Positions 31,703 through 42,333 of a DNA stretch of 64,000 nt are shown here, piece by piece. The DNA lies in the NCBI GenBank assembly GCA_024195265.1, contig JAJLRJ010000007.1, forward strand, positions 32,440,948 through 32,504,947, in the 5' to 3' direction. Position numbers and translations under genes: made by a program. The stretch is from Dendrophyllia cribrosa (taxonomy: Eukaryota; Cnidaria; Anthozoa; Scleractinia; Dendrophylliidae). Each line of letters opens with the position of its first letter. Positions within the stretch are counted from its first letter, which is position 1. A model generated the notes under the pieces. That model had not been told where the DNA came from. It saw only the letters and a program-made list of their open reading frames with translations, and did no database searches.

Positions 31703-33409
31703 ATGTCAGAGAAAGGGACGCTTTTGCCCGCACCTGCCGAAAAAACCGAAGCAAACTATGGGGACTTATTTAATCCTGACGAAGAAGCCGTTGTGTCGAA
31801 ACCGTTGTTGGCAAGCGAGCGACCAAACAAGATGCCCGCTTGGTACGACAAGATCCGCTCATCCGTTGCTATCGACCGAAACCTTCTTATATACAAGGTG
31901 TTTTATTTCTTCTATTTCGCTGCGCTTGGAAGCCTCGTACCCTACCTTTCTCTGTATTTCAAACATTCTCTGCTGTTGCCCGCTCATTTTGCTGGCATTG
32001 TGTTAGCTGTAAAGCCAATGTGCTTGTTTGTTAGCGCGCCTATTCTGGGAACTATCGCAGATAAATACAACAAGGCCAAAACAGTCCTGCTGATGGCCCT
32101 GTTCAGTTACATTGTCATGAATTTTCTTATCGCTGTTGTACCTCCCGTGAGCGTGGATTGTCTTAGTGAAGTACACAACAAACTGAACATTACACACGGC
32201 CATAACGCAACGAAAGAAGTCAGCCATCGCTTAGGTAATGTTAAACCAGAGCATAAAAACGCCGCAGAGAGGGTTGTCAGGTTTGGAAATACCGAGATGT
32301 GGGACGAAGCTTGGCTTTTTGACCTTTACACTAAAAACAATCCGAAGCTTTACAAAAATGCCGGAGTTGTTTTTATTGTAATCCTGGTGATCACAATATT
32401 CGGCGAGCTTTTAGGGGCAACATCGAACACTCTGGCCGATGTAGCCACGTTTCAAAACCTGGAAAACCGCCCACATTATTACGGAGAGCAGCGTCTATGG
32501 GGTGAAGTAGGTTGGGGGGTAAGCGCTTTCATCACAGGCTCCATAGTGCAGGGACAATACCGCAAACGCACTGATATTTGTCCCGAAGATGTGTACGACA
32601 TTTACCGGCCTTTCTTCTACGTCAATGCGATTCTTATGGCAGTTGCTCTGTTTGTATCGACCCGCTTTAACTATCAAGACGGGGACAAGCATGTGAGCGA
32701 GAAGTGTTCACTGCTCAGAGGTCTTCAAATTTTCACAAAAGTCGAATATGCAATATTTGGCACTATTGCAGTTTTGCTAGGAATCGCGGCGGGAACGTCT
32801 CAGACGTTTTTATTCGTTCACCTGGTAGAGCTTGGCGCATCTCCATCGTTGTTTAGCGCGCTCGTCGCAGTTCGCTGTGTTTCCAATGTAGCGCTTTATT
32901 TCGGCTCTGTGTATTTCCTCGAGATGGCTGGCCACATAAAGATGCTCATAGCTGGGCTGCTCATTTACGCTTTGAGGTTCTACTATTTCTCCGCCATTGA
33001 AAATCCCTGGTTGGTGTTGCCCATCGAATTTCTTCGAGGTATTTGTTCCGCGTCCGTTTGGTGCGCGTTGGCCTCCTATGTTGGCACGCCACCCCGTGTT
33101 GGCGCTACACTGCAAGGTATCTTACACGGACTGTACTACGGTCTGGGCAGAGGCCTCGGACAGCTTATAGGCGGCATCTTGATCCGAAGTTATGGTACAG
33201 ACCCGTTCTTTCGCTACTTTGCCCTCATTGATTTCGTGGTGATGATTGCGGTAGCGTTGCTGAGTCCATATTTGAGTTCGCGCCCTACAATTTGGATGTC
33301 TCTCTCCGGCTACTCTCCACTTCATAAAACCAACCAAACTGAATGCTGTCCAAGAATCTACAAAGCCCTTGGTAAACCGGGAAAGAAAACTGTTAACGAA
33401 GAAGAATAA
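31703..33409 (+). CDS. MFSD6: MFSD6-family membrane transporter, single exon, 568 aa
   Basis: An intact frame encodes a 12-span major-facilitator protein of the MFSD6/MFSD6L (MFS_1-like) family. An in-frame TAA at 31688-31690, 15 bases upstream, fixes the start at 31703. After a roughly 60-residue cytoplasmic N-terminus, span 1 includes LLIYKVFYFFYFAALGSL (61-78). The motif-A-like GTIADKYNKAK is at 116-126. A long loop with two N-glycosylation sites (N162, N168) separates spans 3 and 4 (span 4 about 221-240). Family signatures are YGEQRLWGEVGWG (260-272), GHIKMLIAGLLIYALRFYYF (410-429), ENPWLVLPIEFLRG (433-446) and LQGILHGLYYGLGRGLGQLI (470-489). Length is close to vertebrate MFSD6L and shorter than MFSD6. 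Substrate is unknown for the family. It has no introns, so it may be an old retrocopy. Confidence 0.95.
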   Translation: MSEKGTLLPAPAEKTEANYGDLFNPDEEAVVSKPLLASERPNKMPAWYDKIRSSVAIDRNLLIYKVFYFFYFAALGSLVPYLSLYFKHSLLLPAHFAGIVLAVKPMCLFVSAPILGTIADKYNKAKTVLLMALFSYIVMNFLIAVVPPVSVDCLSEVHNKLNITHGHNATKEVSHRLGNVKPEHKNAAERVVRFGNTEMWDEAWLFDLYTKNNPKLYKNAGVVFIVILVITIFGELLGATSNTLADVATFQNLENRPHYYGEQRLWGEVGWGVSAFITGSIVQGQYRKRTDICPEDVYDIYRPFFYVNAILMAVALFVSTRFNYQDGDKHVSEKCSLLRGLQIFTKVEYAIFGTIAVLLGIAAGTSQTFLFVHLVELGASPSLFSALVAVRCVSNVALYFGSVYFLEMAGHIKMLIAGLLIYALRFYYFSAIENPWLVLPIEFLRGICSASVWCALASYVGTPPRVGATLQGILHGLYYGLGRGLGQLIGGILIRSYGTDPFFRYFALIDFVVMIAVALLSPYLSSRPTIWMSLSGYSPLHKTNQTECCPRIYKALGKPGKKTVNEEE

Positions 33410-33410
33410 A
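33405..33410 (+). terminator. polyadenylation signal overlapping the transporter stop
   Basis: AATAAA at 33405-33410 overlaps the TAA stop. If used it would give a 3' UTR of only about 20 bases; other AT-rich candidates follow, so use is uncertain. Confidence 0.3.
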
Positions 33411-34430
33411 ATTGTGGTTTTCTCTCGGAGGAAAACTTAATTTCATTCCTATCATTTCGCACAGTAAAACCGAATATTAACACGAAAAATTAATACGTAA
33501 AATTAAAATGAAACAGAAATAAGAGATATGATTTCATTTTGTTTCATGTTGGAGTTTTGAGGAAAGAAAGCAATTTTTATTTTACTTCAAAATGGAACGT
33601 AAATTTCAACCAAAAGGACGAATTTCACTTATTTTTTTTTTTTTTAAAGCAAATTAAATATAAGAAACGCACAAATTTATTTTCATTTATTTGTTATAAG
33701 ATTTTCAAGTTTCGTTTTCTTTAATTTAAATTTAATAGATAAAAGGTATTTTTTTAAAAATATATTATATTAAAGATCGGCGTGCAAAAGGCAGAAAAAA
33801 TATTTCATATTGTTTGAAATTTAAATTCAATTGATGCGAGTGTCAGTAAATGATTTTAATTTTCCTTTTCGCGTTTCAATGATAAGAGAATAATTGTTTT
33901 TATTGAAAAGAAAATTGGAATTCGAAAGACACGATTTTTCCGAATTTATAACAAGTAAATTATTTATGTTTTTTTAGGACAATGTCAATGTCCGAATTTA
34001 TAACAAGTAAATTATTTATGTTTTTTAGGACAATGTCTTAACTCATGAATCTATAAATATTATTCTTTCGTCCTTTCGATTCATACGCGGCACAGACGGC
34101 CTACAATATGCAAAATTAAAATAAGATTAATCTCCGGAAATAGCATAAATGCCATGAAAAAGAAAACCTCAGTGATCAAGTTAATTCAACGAAATATTGT
34201 AACGAAAAACTTAACTTGAAAAATAGACTGTTTGGATTTTTACTTCCGAAATATAGGCACCCTTTTGCTGTAAATAATGTGTAAATACCCTAGAAAAGTA
34301 AGCTTGGACCGCGTCATTACAGTTCTTTAGAGTTAATATTTGCCTTTATGGTGGTGATGTACAAAATTCCCCAATAATTAATATCATAAAAGATTCCACT
34401 CTATTGTATTGGAAAAATATTGCTTTCATT
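33411..34430. other. AT-rich stretch with 51-bp tandem duplication
   Basis: No gene. 33939-33986 and 33991-34037 are a tandem pair (CCGAATTTATAACAAGTAAA then TTATTTATG and TTTAGGACAATGTC). The rest is AT-rich 3' flank of the transporter. Confidence 0.5.
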
Positions 34431-35278
34431 CCCGGCATAGTAAATCGAACGTTTGAAAATCGAACTCAATCGAACTCAATCCGTGGATTGAGTTCGATTG
34501 AGTTCGGCAATCGAACGAAATCGAACACCGGACTTTCAGTGAGTTCGATTTCCGAACAAATCGAATTCAATCGAACAAATCGAACTCAATCGAACTCAAT
34601 CCATCTGATTGTGTTCGACTGAGTTCGGAAAGCGAACTCAATCGAACACAATGAAATGGATTGCGTTCGATTGGCTCTGATAAACCTATAAAAAGCAAGC
34701 CCAAAACAAGCCCATCAAAGCAGGTTTTTCTTGTGCTTTTTTACAATTTATTCAATAACAGAAACCCCATTTATAAACTGTCCACGGCAGTTAAGAGAAC
34801 AGAACAGAACAAGGGAAGCAACCAGTTCACGTTGAAGGTGACCTAATTGTCCGCGCTCGTTTGCAATTCGGAATGCACGGTCTTTCTCGCCTATTTTCTT
34901 TAAAACCTTGAAAACTTCGCCATCCTTGACGTCAAAGCGGCATTCCTGGTAGCCTTTTACTACGCATTTGAAGCTTACAATCCACAACGCATCTGAAGCC
35001 ATTTCTTCGGAATTTCTTCGTTTACAAAAAACACGTGCGCTACACTCCGAGCTGAAGTAACTCAAGCTTCCAAGATCTGGTTATGGATTTTCAACGCCTG
35101 TTTTACACAAATCACGAGTTCGAAAATCGAACGTTCGATTGGGTTCGATTGATTTTTTTTCTTTTCGGTGAGTTCGATTTCGTTCGATTGCCGAACTCAA
35201 TCGAACTCAATCCATGAATTGAGTTCGATTAAGTTCGATTGAAATCTAGTTCGATTGGGTTCGATTTACTATGCCGGG
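34431..35278. mobile_element. TIR element with TCGAACTCAA repeats and a HIRAN-like frame
   Basis: An 848-bp element with inverted ends CCCGGCATAGTAAATCGAAC / GTTCGATTTACTATGCCGGG (one base off at the inner edge) and a 7-bp target duplication TTTCATT (34424-34430, 35279-35285). Long subterminal regions on both sides are built from 'tcgaactcaa' units in both orientations. The centre carries a minus-strand open frame. Confidence 0.8.
34748..35002 (-). CDS. HIRAN-like domain frame inside the TIR element
   Basis: From ATG 35002 the minus strand reads MASDALWIVSFKCVVKGYQE and continues to GEVFKVLKKIGEKDRAFRIA and GQLGHLQRELVASL. A beta strand with Gly, a G-E-x-x-x-V-x-x segment, a residue run ending A-F-R-I-A and G-x-L-G-H-L-x-R-E-L follow the order of HIRAN domains, which bind DNA ends and accompany helicases or nucleases in eukaryotes. 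After the domain the frame runs on about 20 residues and stops with no partner domain. It may be a captured exon or a relic of the autonomous element's protein. Recognition is from memory of the motif, so moderate. Confidence 0.45.
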   Translation of the reverse strand: MASDALWIVSFKCVVKGYQECRFDVKDGEVFKVLKKIGEKDRAFRIANERGQLGHLQRELVASLVLFCSLNCRGQFINGVSVIE

Positions 35279-35778
35279 TTTCATTTCATAGAATGAAGTG
35301 AAATTCGAATTACGTAAAAAAATGTAGAAAAGGTAGTCGATAGTTTACTTTTTCCCAGTTGAAGGTACAGTAACAAACAGAGTAAAATATACAATGTTGG
35401 AGTCATATACTATTGGAGTTATATAACACGTAGAAATGTTGGATTCTCGACAAAAATAATTTTAGTATACTCAAGTTACATGTAAATCAGTCAAACCAAG
35501 TAAAATCTTCTTTGATTTTGTCATAGATTAGTTTGAGTGCTCTGTATATGAACACTGATACAATATTACAACTATTTATATATTGTAAAACTTGGTTCTA
35601 ACAGGAGATGGGTGCTCATTCGAAGATATTATAACTTGCATGTAGAAATAAAGAAACGAGGTTGTCTGTGATTTATTTATTTTATTATTATTATTTTTTA
35701 ATAATGTTGCTTTTATTAAACAACTTAATATTTACAAATTGTCTGTGATTTATTTTGTAAGTGAACGAAAGTTTTATA
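35279..35778. other. gene-free stretch
   Basis: AT-rich; no exon or repeat boundary apart from a doubled 'ttgtctgtgatttattt' at about 35663 and 35740. Confidence 0.4.
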
Positions 35779-36060
35779 GAGCAGTTTTCAATTGAGTGTC
35801 GTAAAACCAAAACCAAAGTAATTACTCTGACCAATCACAGCAGTCGTAAACAATCCAATGAACCAATCAGAGCTCGAAGCAATTACATGTTGGCGGCACC
35901 AAGCGCGGGAAAACGCGTGCGAGCAAGTCACGATTGGTTTTGGTTTTACTTCTGATTGGTCGAGAAAGTGGCGCGAGATTTTTTAGCCAATCACAAAGCG
36001 TAGCAATGCAAAACCAAAGCAATTGTGTAATTACTTTCGACACTCAATTGAAAACTGCTC
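35779..36060. mobile_element. TA-flanked MITE, GAGCAGTTTTC family
   Basis: A 282-bp element with TA on both sides (35777-35778, 36061-36062) and inverted ends GAGCAGTTTTCAATTGAGTG / CACTCAATTGAAAACTGCTC. The interior has several 'ccaatca' boxes in both orientations. A Tc1/mariner-type MITE. Confidence 0.85.
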
Positions 36061-36062
36061 TA

Positions 36063-37210
36063 GTTGCGGTTCCTTCCATATTGCTCAGTGTCCCGCAAGT
36101 ATCTTAGGGACACACAACGAAGAATGCTTCGAAAAACGCTTGGATAGCGTTGTACTGTTTTTCGTTATCATTTCAGTGCCTTTAAAGGATAGCTAGCTAT
36201 GTGACAGCTAAATATAAATACAGTTTGACGTTTTTGGGTTTTTAAGCTGAATATATTTCAGCGGCAGAAAATTTTAAGGAAAGGAATCTTTTCCCTCGAA
36301 TTTACTCGCTCTTTTCATTTTTGCGAGAATCCTAGCTGTATTTCGTACCAAAATGACATTTTCTTATCCTTCCGAAAACGAAAGGCGTTAGTTTTTAAGG
36401 TAATTTATTACGAATTTTTGAGACGACAAAGGTCTTTTGAACGGTTTTCTGCCGAAATGATTCTTTTCACTGCTTCTGGTATCTCAGGAAAACATAATAG
36501 GTCGCCAGTCGTTCAACTTTGTCTTGATTGCCTCAAAAATAGAGCGAAATCTACCTTAACAAAAAGCTCCCGAGACCTGTTATTTGTTTAGCTCACACGA
36601 CTGAAAGGTGTTTCCGATTTTTATGATGTCTGCGATGCCACCGCAAAATATTCCATCAATCCTGCGTTTTTTGTTCTTCAGTGAACTTTTCATGTTTAAA
36701 TACGCAAATGCCGTCTTTCACATATTACCATGACAATTAAATTTCTTGTTATGTCAGAGATACAGAGCATGTTGAGACAAGAAGGCCTCGCAGTGTGATA
36801 TAAAAACATGAATATTATTTTAAATTATGTGACAGGGTTTTTTTTCAAAATTCGGATTAAATCAAAACTAAGAACATTTATATACACAAACGACCGTTTC
36901 CCCCGTCAAAAATGTACTGAAGCTAAACCATTTTTACAAGGCAGCACAGGAAAATAACGATAAAATACGCCGCTACTTTATTATTCGACATAGCATTTTA
37001 GAGTGCAAATACGCATCAAAACGAGTCCACATATGACACGTTATTACACTCATCTGACCGCACGCTAAAAAAAAAGACTTTCAAAAACTTAGATTTTTGA
37101 GAAGATGACTGTCTTATAATAAAAAATGTATCAACGAGTTGTGTAATACGATTAGGATTTTTACTCGTCAGCCTTTCAGTTTTTCGAAAAAATAAAAACT
37201 GACGCGTAAA
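36063..37210. other. gene-free stretch
   Basis: AT-rich sequence with no recognisable exon, RNA or repeat boundary. Confidence 0.4.
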
Positions 37211-37436
37211 AATAAAAAAACTTTAACATGCAAGGCTGATCAGCAAGCTGAATTCGTTCGATTTCTTTAAATAATATCTGCCCAATATTTCGGTTAGACA
37301 AAACTAACCTTCATCAGGGGCTAAGAAAGCTAAGCGATGAAGGTTAGTTTTGTCTAACCGAAATATTGGGCAAATATTATTTAAAGAAATCGAACGAATT
37401 TGCTGTCTGATCAGCCTTGCATGTTAAAGTTTTTTA
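37211..37436. repeat. 226-bp palindrome with Penelope-type hammerhead-like core
   Basis: Arms of roughly 100 bp (37211-37315 and 37335-37436) pair almost perfectly around a 19-base loop. Each arm resembles a Penelope terminal repeat. On the minus strand CTGATGA (37311-37317), a 6-bp stem GGTTAG / CTAACC and GAAA (37288-37291) appear in the order of a hammerhead ribozyme core. In the other arm the first box is mutated (CGATGA). Two head-to-head terminal repeats of one element would explain the palindrome. Confidence 0.6.
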
Positions 37437-37849
37437 TTTAGTTCATTGCTGATCCTGATCTGCACAAAGATCCCGCTACATTTTGCTACTGTTTGTTCAA
37501 GTGGTCCTTGCATCGTTACAGAAGTCCTCGCAAAAATATTCAGCCGTAATACACAACATTTCGCTGAATAACCTCGATGTCATTCTTCAATTATTTTTTA
37601 CCATGGCGGCAACCTCTTCCCAACAGTGAAAGTGACTCATTTTGATAGAATAGTCGGAACAAAACATTAAAATTTTTTCAGTAAATATTCAATTTCAGTT
37701 GACGACAACTAATGGAAAATGTCATCTCAGTTTTTTCAGAGAATCAGGTAACTAAGTATACTTAGCCTTTATATCTTATAAACTTCAGTGAAATACGTAG
37801 AGGTTCTTCCACTGCGGAAAAATCATGTCTCGATATATGTGAAGATAAT
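37437..37849. other. gene-free stretch
   Basis: No supported feature; AT-rich sequence between the palindrome and the hairpin-ended repeat. Confidence 0.4.
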
Positions 37850-39000
37850 ATATATAGTTAGGCTTGGCCTAACAGCGTTGCCCTCTGAAGACCCTCTGAA
37901 CAAGCTTAACTAAGATGAAACTTAACTTAGGTGAAAGGTCGGAATTAAGATTGACGACCGGGCTATTTTTCAATTTTAGCAATTCTCAAAAACAGTAAGC
38001 TTAAGCTTGTTACCCGACCGTCTGCACAGTTCATTTAGACCGTACAAAAGTCACAAAAACAACTTTTTCTCCGTCTAGAATAACTATTACGACTATTTTC
38101 CGAATAAAATACACTTGTTGCTTGTCACAAAATGCCCGAGAAACTGATTTGGAAACCAAAATTGCAAAAATACACAAACATATTTGCATAAGGCGACGCG
38201 AGTATAAAATCTAAGTCTTGTTTTGTTTACATAAAATCACTTTTCAATCTATGTAATGAATGAACAAACACATAAAAATGGACAACACAATCTTCTTTCG
38301 AAAAATTTTATTCAAATCTCCATTAGTTTATGTTTAAAAGCAAAACGCAAAACGCGCATCGAGGCCGAGCCGTGTCTTCGATGAAATTCAAGAAATTAAT
38401 ACAACTGAATTTAAGCTACACGTTTAAAAACAATTCTCCAAAACTAACGAGTACACAAACAAAAAGTCAATCACAGATTGATATCAAGATAAATTCCCAT
38501 CGAAAAATGTAATTTGTTTTACCTTTAAGTCCATCCGGCGACTTCTGTGCTTGGAAATTCTTTAAATCTCCGCTTTGGTGCTGAAATCCGTAAAACGAAC
38601 CCATCTCTCTTTTTCCACTAAAGCGGCTTCTGAGTATCCCTTAATTAGTATCCCTGTCTTGAGTAGCAAACCACGAAAAAATGCAGGAAAATAACGACTT
38701 TAATTTAAACCGTTTTCTCCGCTCAGTAAACACAGCAAAACATCAAAGTGTTTTCCCAGCTGACGTGACATTCGGCCGTGTAACCGCGCGAAAAAAAAGC
38801 CTCGCTTTGGTTTCAACATGACGTCGTACGCGCATGTTTTGCGACGTCATACGCGCCCGCGAGCTAGTCCTGCGCGACGGCGGCGGGCACACGCGCGCCC
38901 GCGAAACATTCCGCTACCATGACCGTGAAAAATGACGGGCTTGGTTCCATGAGTATGGGGCTGCGCAGCCGGGCCTTCGGCCCGGCGAGTTATTCTACCG
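37850..39000. repeat. hairpin-ended repeat family, copy 2
   Basis: Homologous to 10914-13455 without the internal tandem duplication and without the MADF element; the empty insertion site is at about 38521-38532. It starts TATATAGTTAGGCTTGGCCT and ends with the GC hairpin GGCTGCGCAGCC plus CGGGCCTTCGGCCCGG. Confidence 0.7.
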
Positions 39001-39752
39001 TGTTTGCCCTCATGAATTCCTCATAAAATGTCAAACGAGCTAAAAGGTGTTGATTTCTTATCGAAACATCTCCGGATCTTCTTCTACAATCTTCAAACAT
39101 TTTCAGAAAATGATCGGAATCGTTCGCGCAACCTTCGGACAATACTTGGATAATTTTCGAAAATCTTGGGAAATCTTCGAAACATCTTCGAAATATTGCT
39201 CAAAACTTCGAAATTAATGTCGTTGATATAATAAACAAAACAATACAATGCCGCTTGGAGATATCAAATTCTCTTCTTGTGTTCGACTCGATATCGAAGA
39301 GAAATTCTAAGTAAGTAAAAGTAAGCAAGTAAGATTAAGAAGTAATAACTTATTTTAACGCGTTACGTTTTTAACTAAAAACACCAGGCCTTTATAAATG
39401 ATACAAGTTCTAACTACAAGATTCTATATTAAAACTACTAGGACTACAAGTTGAATCAATAAATGTGATGATAATATGCCTGCTTTCCATGAATACCGAC
39501 CGTGTAATATTATTATCCAGAGTTATCAGAAACCGCTGCAGCCGGATTTGAAGCTAGTGAGACTTTATGTTTGCCGCAGAGACTGGCAATTGCCTGAAGT
39601 AAATACTATTTTGGCAATGGAACCCCCCGGCCAGCATTCGCAAAGTTCTTTTTAGTCTTACATTAGCTACGCGTTAAGCTAAAATTAACAATTTATGAAC
39701 TTACATCTAGAAAAATTCTCAGCTCTTCTGTAAAACTAAGAAATAAAACTTA
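39001..39752. other. gene-free stretch with TCTTCGAAA-rich segment
   Basis: 39050-39210 is a degenerate low-complexity tract of 'atcttcgaaa' variants. The remainder has AAGTAAGTAA-type simple sequence near 39310 and no exon. Confidence 0.4.
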
Positions 39753-39756
39753 TTAA

Positions 39757-40127
39757 GGCGGGACTTAACCAAAATGCCATTTTTCCGCCACTTGACACGG
39801 CTTTAATGGAAATATCTCGTTCACGTTTCAAGCAATCCACTCTTTGCTCATCCCATGAATCTATGTTATGGGGTGTTTTATAAATTTTTGGGTATGTTTG
39901 GGAGAAAATAGTTTTTCTCAAAGGATTTGTAAAATTAAGAGATTTAGCGAAGTTTTAAAATTAGAATTTGTAGTTGACAATTGATATACGGACAGCAAGT
40001 TAGTCCAATAGCAACCTGGGGTGCTCTTGCGTGGGTATCAACTGTCTGTTGGTGTTCCAAAAATCATTTTCTTTCTCTATCCCTTCTTTAAACCTTTCAT
40101 TCAAATCAGTTTAGGTTGAGTCCCGCC
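39757..40127. mobile_element. TTAA-flanked MITE, GGCGGG family, copy 2 (inverted)
   Basis: A 371-bp element with TTAA at 39753-39756 and 40128-40131 and ends GGCGGGACT / AGTCCCGCC. Its interior is the reverse complement of 7452-7860. The 61-codon minus-strand frame over it is not conserved in the other copy and is not called. Confidence 0.75.
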
Positions 40128-40131
40128 TTAA

Positions 40132-40953
40132 CAGCCGAGGAGTATTTGCGATCCGCACGAGTTGTCATCTGCTTTCAGCAGCCATTTTTCTAGTGTTGGG
40201 CTGAAGCTTATCAATGACATCCAACACAGTGGCAATATTAAACCCCTGTCTTCAGAATTACCTTCAAGAGGCTGAACATAGATTCGAATTTAACACAACG
40301 AATGTTGAAAACTTAGAACGACTAAGTGATCTGAATTGGTCTTCGTTGCACACGCAGTGCAACCACCTCGGCGTGTTCTACAAAGTACATGAGACATTAG
40401 ACATCCGCGGCTAACGCCAGGGCGCGGCTTACAAGTCTTAGAAGCATCTGATGGTCCGCCAAGTGAGTCACCTTCATTTTTATGGAACGTTTTTTTTTTG
40501 TAGTAATATTCCTTGACCTGTTTGATTTCGGCGTTGTTAACAGCATTGCGACATTTTCAGCCAGTCGCTTGCATTTTTAGATCGATTGACTGTCAAGTTT
40601 TCTTGTTTTCAACTGAGGTGTGATCCATGGAGATTTGAGTGCGTGAATGCGTTTCGTGTGCAAAGGGGCATATGCTTATCGACGCATTGAAAGAAAAGAT
40701 TTTTCCAGGAATCCCACATATCATTTGGGTGATCATAACTGTTTACACCGTCCCAGTTTTGTAACGAAATATCATAGCAGAAGCTAGTGGAGTCAAAGTT
40801 TTAAATTTACTGTTGAATGTCATTTAAAGGTGGATTTAAAGAGATCTTTTGCCCGCGAAGTGCATGAAACTTAACCAATGTCGACTTTCTTGTTCATCAT
40901 GATTCCTGCAGCACTTTGCAAACGTGTTTACGTCACAGCAATGACGTCACACT
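40132..40953. other. gene-free stretch
   Basis: A plus-strand frame at 40214-40414 (66 codons) has no recognisable family and is not called. Nothing else stands out. Confidence 0.35.
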
Positions 40954-41108
40954 TTTAGCCTCTCTATCAAAGCGAGGCTAGGTGCGAAACCTTTCATATG
41001 AAAATAAGTTTTCATTCACATGCAAATAAGTTTTATTTGCATGTGAAAGAAAACTAATTTTCATTTGAAAGGTTTCGCACCAAGCCTCGCTTTGATAGAG
41101 AGGCTAAA
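40954..41108. repeat. 155-bp foldback MITE
   Basis: A near-complete palindrome: TTTAGCCTCTCTATCAAAGC at the left end pairs with the right end, GCGAAACCTTTCAT pairs further in, and the centre is ATTTGCATGTGAAA-like. Flanking bases are compatible with a TA target but not decisive. Confidence 0.7.
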
Positions 41109-42333
41109 GGCAACTCGGGAATGGCCTATTGGAATCATTTTAAGTGCGATTAACAAAACTTCGGGATTAAAAAGGAGCGTTTCGCGTCGTTTCGAACACT
41201 TAATACCACTCACTCATAATGAGGTCTATAATTGCATAAGCCTTTATTGCTATATTTACAGTCTTGTAAATATAATATACATAAGATATTTCTATTTCTG
41301 TACAATAAAAAAGCTGATGTTGAAATTAATTGGTTCAACCCCTATTTACAATACAAGAAATCATATTGAGTGTTATCTATTCTAGTTCTAAACACTTCTT
41401 CCCGCAAACTCAAAATAGCAATACTTTTCAGCGTTCTTTTGTATTGATCAACTTTAAAATGAATCATCTACAGATATTCCAACACTCTTCTTGTCCATTC
41501 AAGAAGATGGAAAAAACAGAACCCACCCTTGGAACAAAATTAAAACTTAACGACATTTAAAAAACATGTTTCAGCGTCTCGGCCGTGATGAAGTCGAAAA
41601 CAATCAAATAAATATACCGATTAATATAATTTCTACTTTTAAAAACACAATCCTCGATCAGCACATTGGAAAGCGTTATTTGACTTACGTAATAAATCAT
41701 ATAACTTAGGTAATTAACACTACTGCTAAGCTATTTACAAACTAAGGCAGAGCTAGATACGGGTATTTCCATTACCATAGCAACTCATATACCGCACAAT
41801 GTTTGAGGCTCTGCGCTAATGGAAGCTCAAAATTAATAAACCTAAATAATATTTAACGACTACTATACTTAACATAAATAGCTTTCACCAAAATAAAAAA
41901 TTCCTGAAAAATTACCACAGCTATTCTACATAGTAAACTAAAATAGTTATTAATTTTCTTACAGCGTGCTTCAGGCATTTGAATCTATGTTGTTTGTTTT
42001 TTTGTTTTTTTTAATCTGGGAAATCTTCCCTAAGAGCGCTATAGCCATTTGCCAGGTCATACCATTGGAAAGGACGGTCATTTACGTTTTAAATGGTTTG
42101 GATAAGAACATGTGTTTAGGCAGAACTGTGTTGATTCAGGAAAAGGAAAAAAGTCAGTGTTCGTATAATCTCAGGATTTTCCGCTATGCATCTTTATAAG
42201 ATATTCGAGAAGCTAAAACAATTAAAACAGTTTTTTTAGTTGTCGTGGCGAAGTTTCTTATCATTGTTACAACACCTAAAGAACCAGTTGTGTTAGACCG
42301 GTAAGACCGGTAAGTCCTGACAAATGAGGTTTT
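41109..42333. other. 3' flank of the discoidin receptor gene
   Basis: No kinase-like or other exon is seen on the minus strand, although this is where a kinase domain would be expected for a full discoidin domain receptor. AT-rich, with short unrecognised frames. Confidence 0.4.

Noticed and set aside
39736..39921. 61-codon minus-strand frame over a TTAA element
   Set aside because: The other copy of the element (7452-7860) does not keep the frame.
40132..42333. Search for a kinase domain downstream of the DDR-like gene
   Set aside because: No HRD, DFG or glycine-loop motifs were found in minus-strand frames, and exon 8 ends in a stop with matching splice phase.
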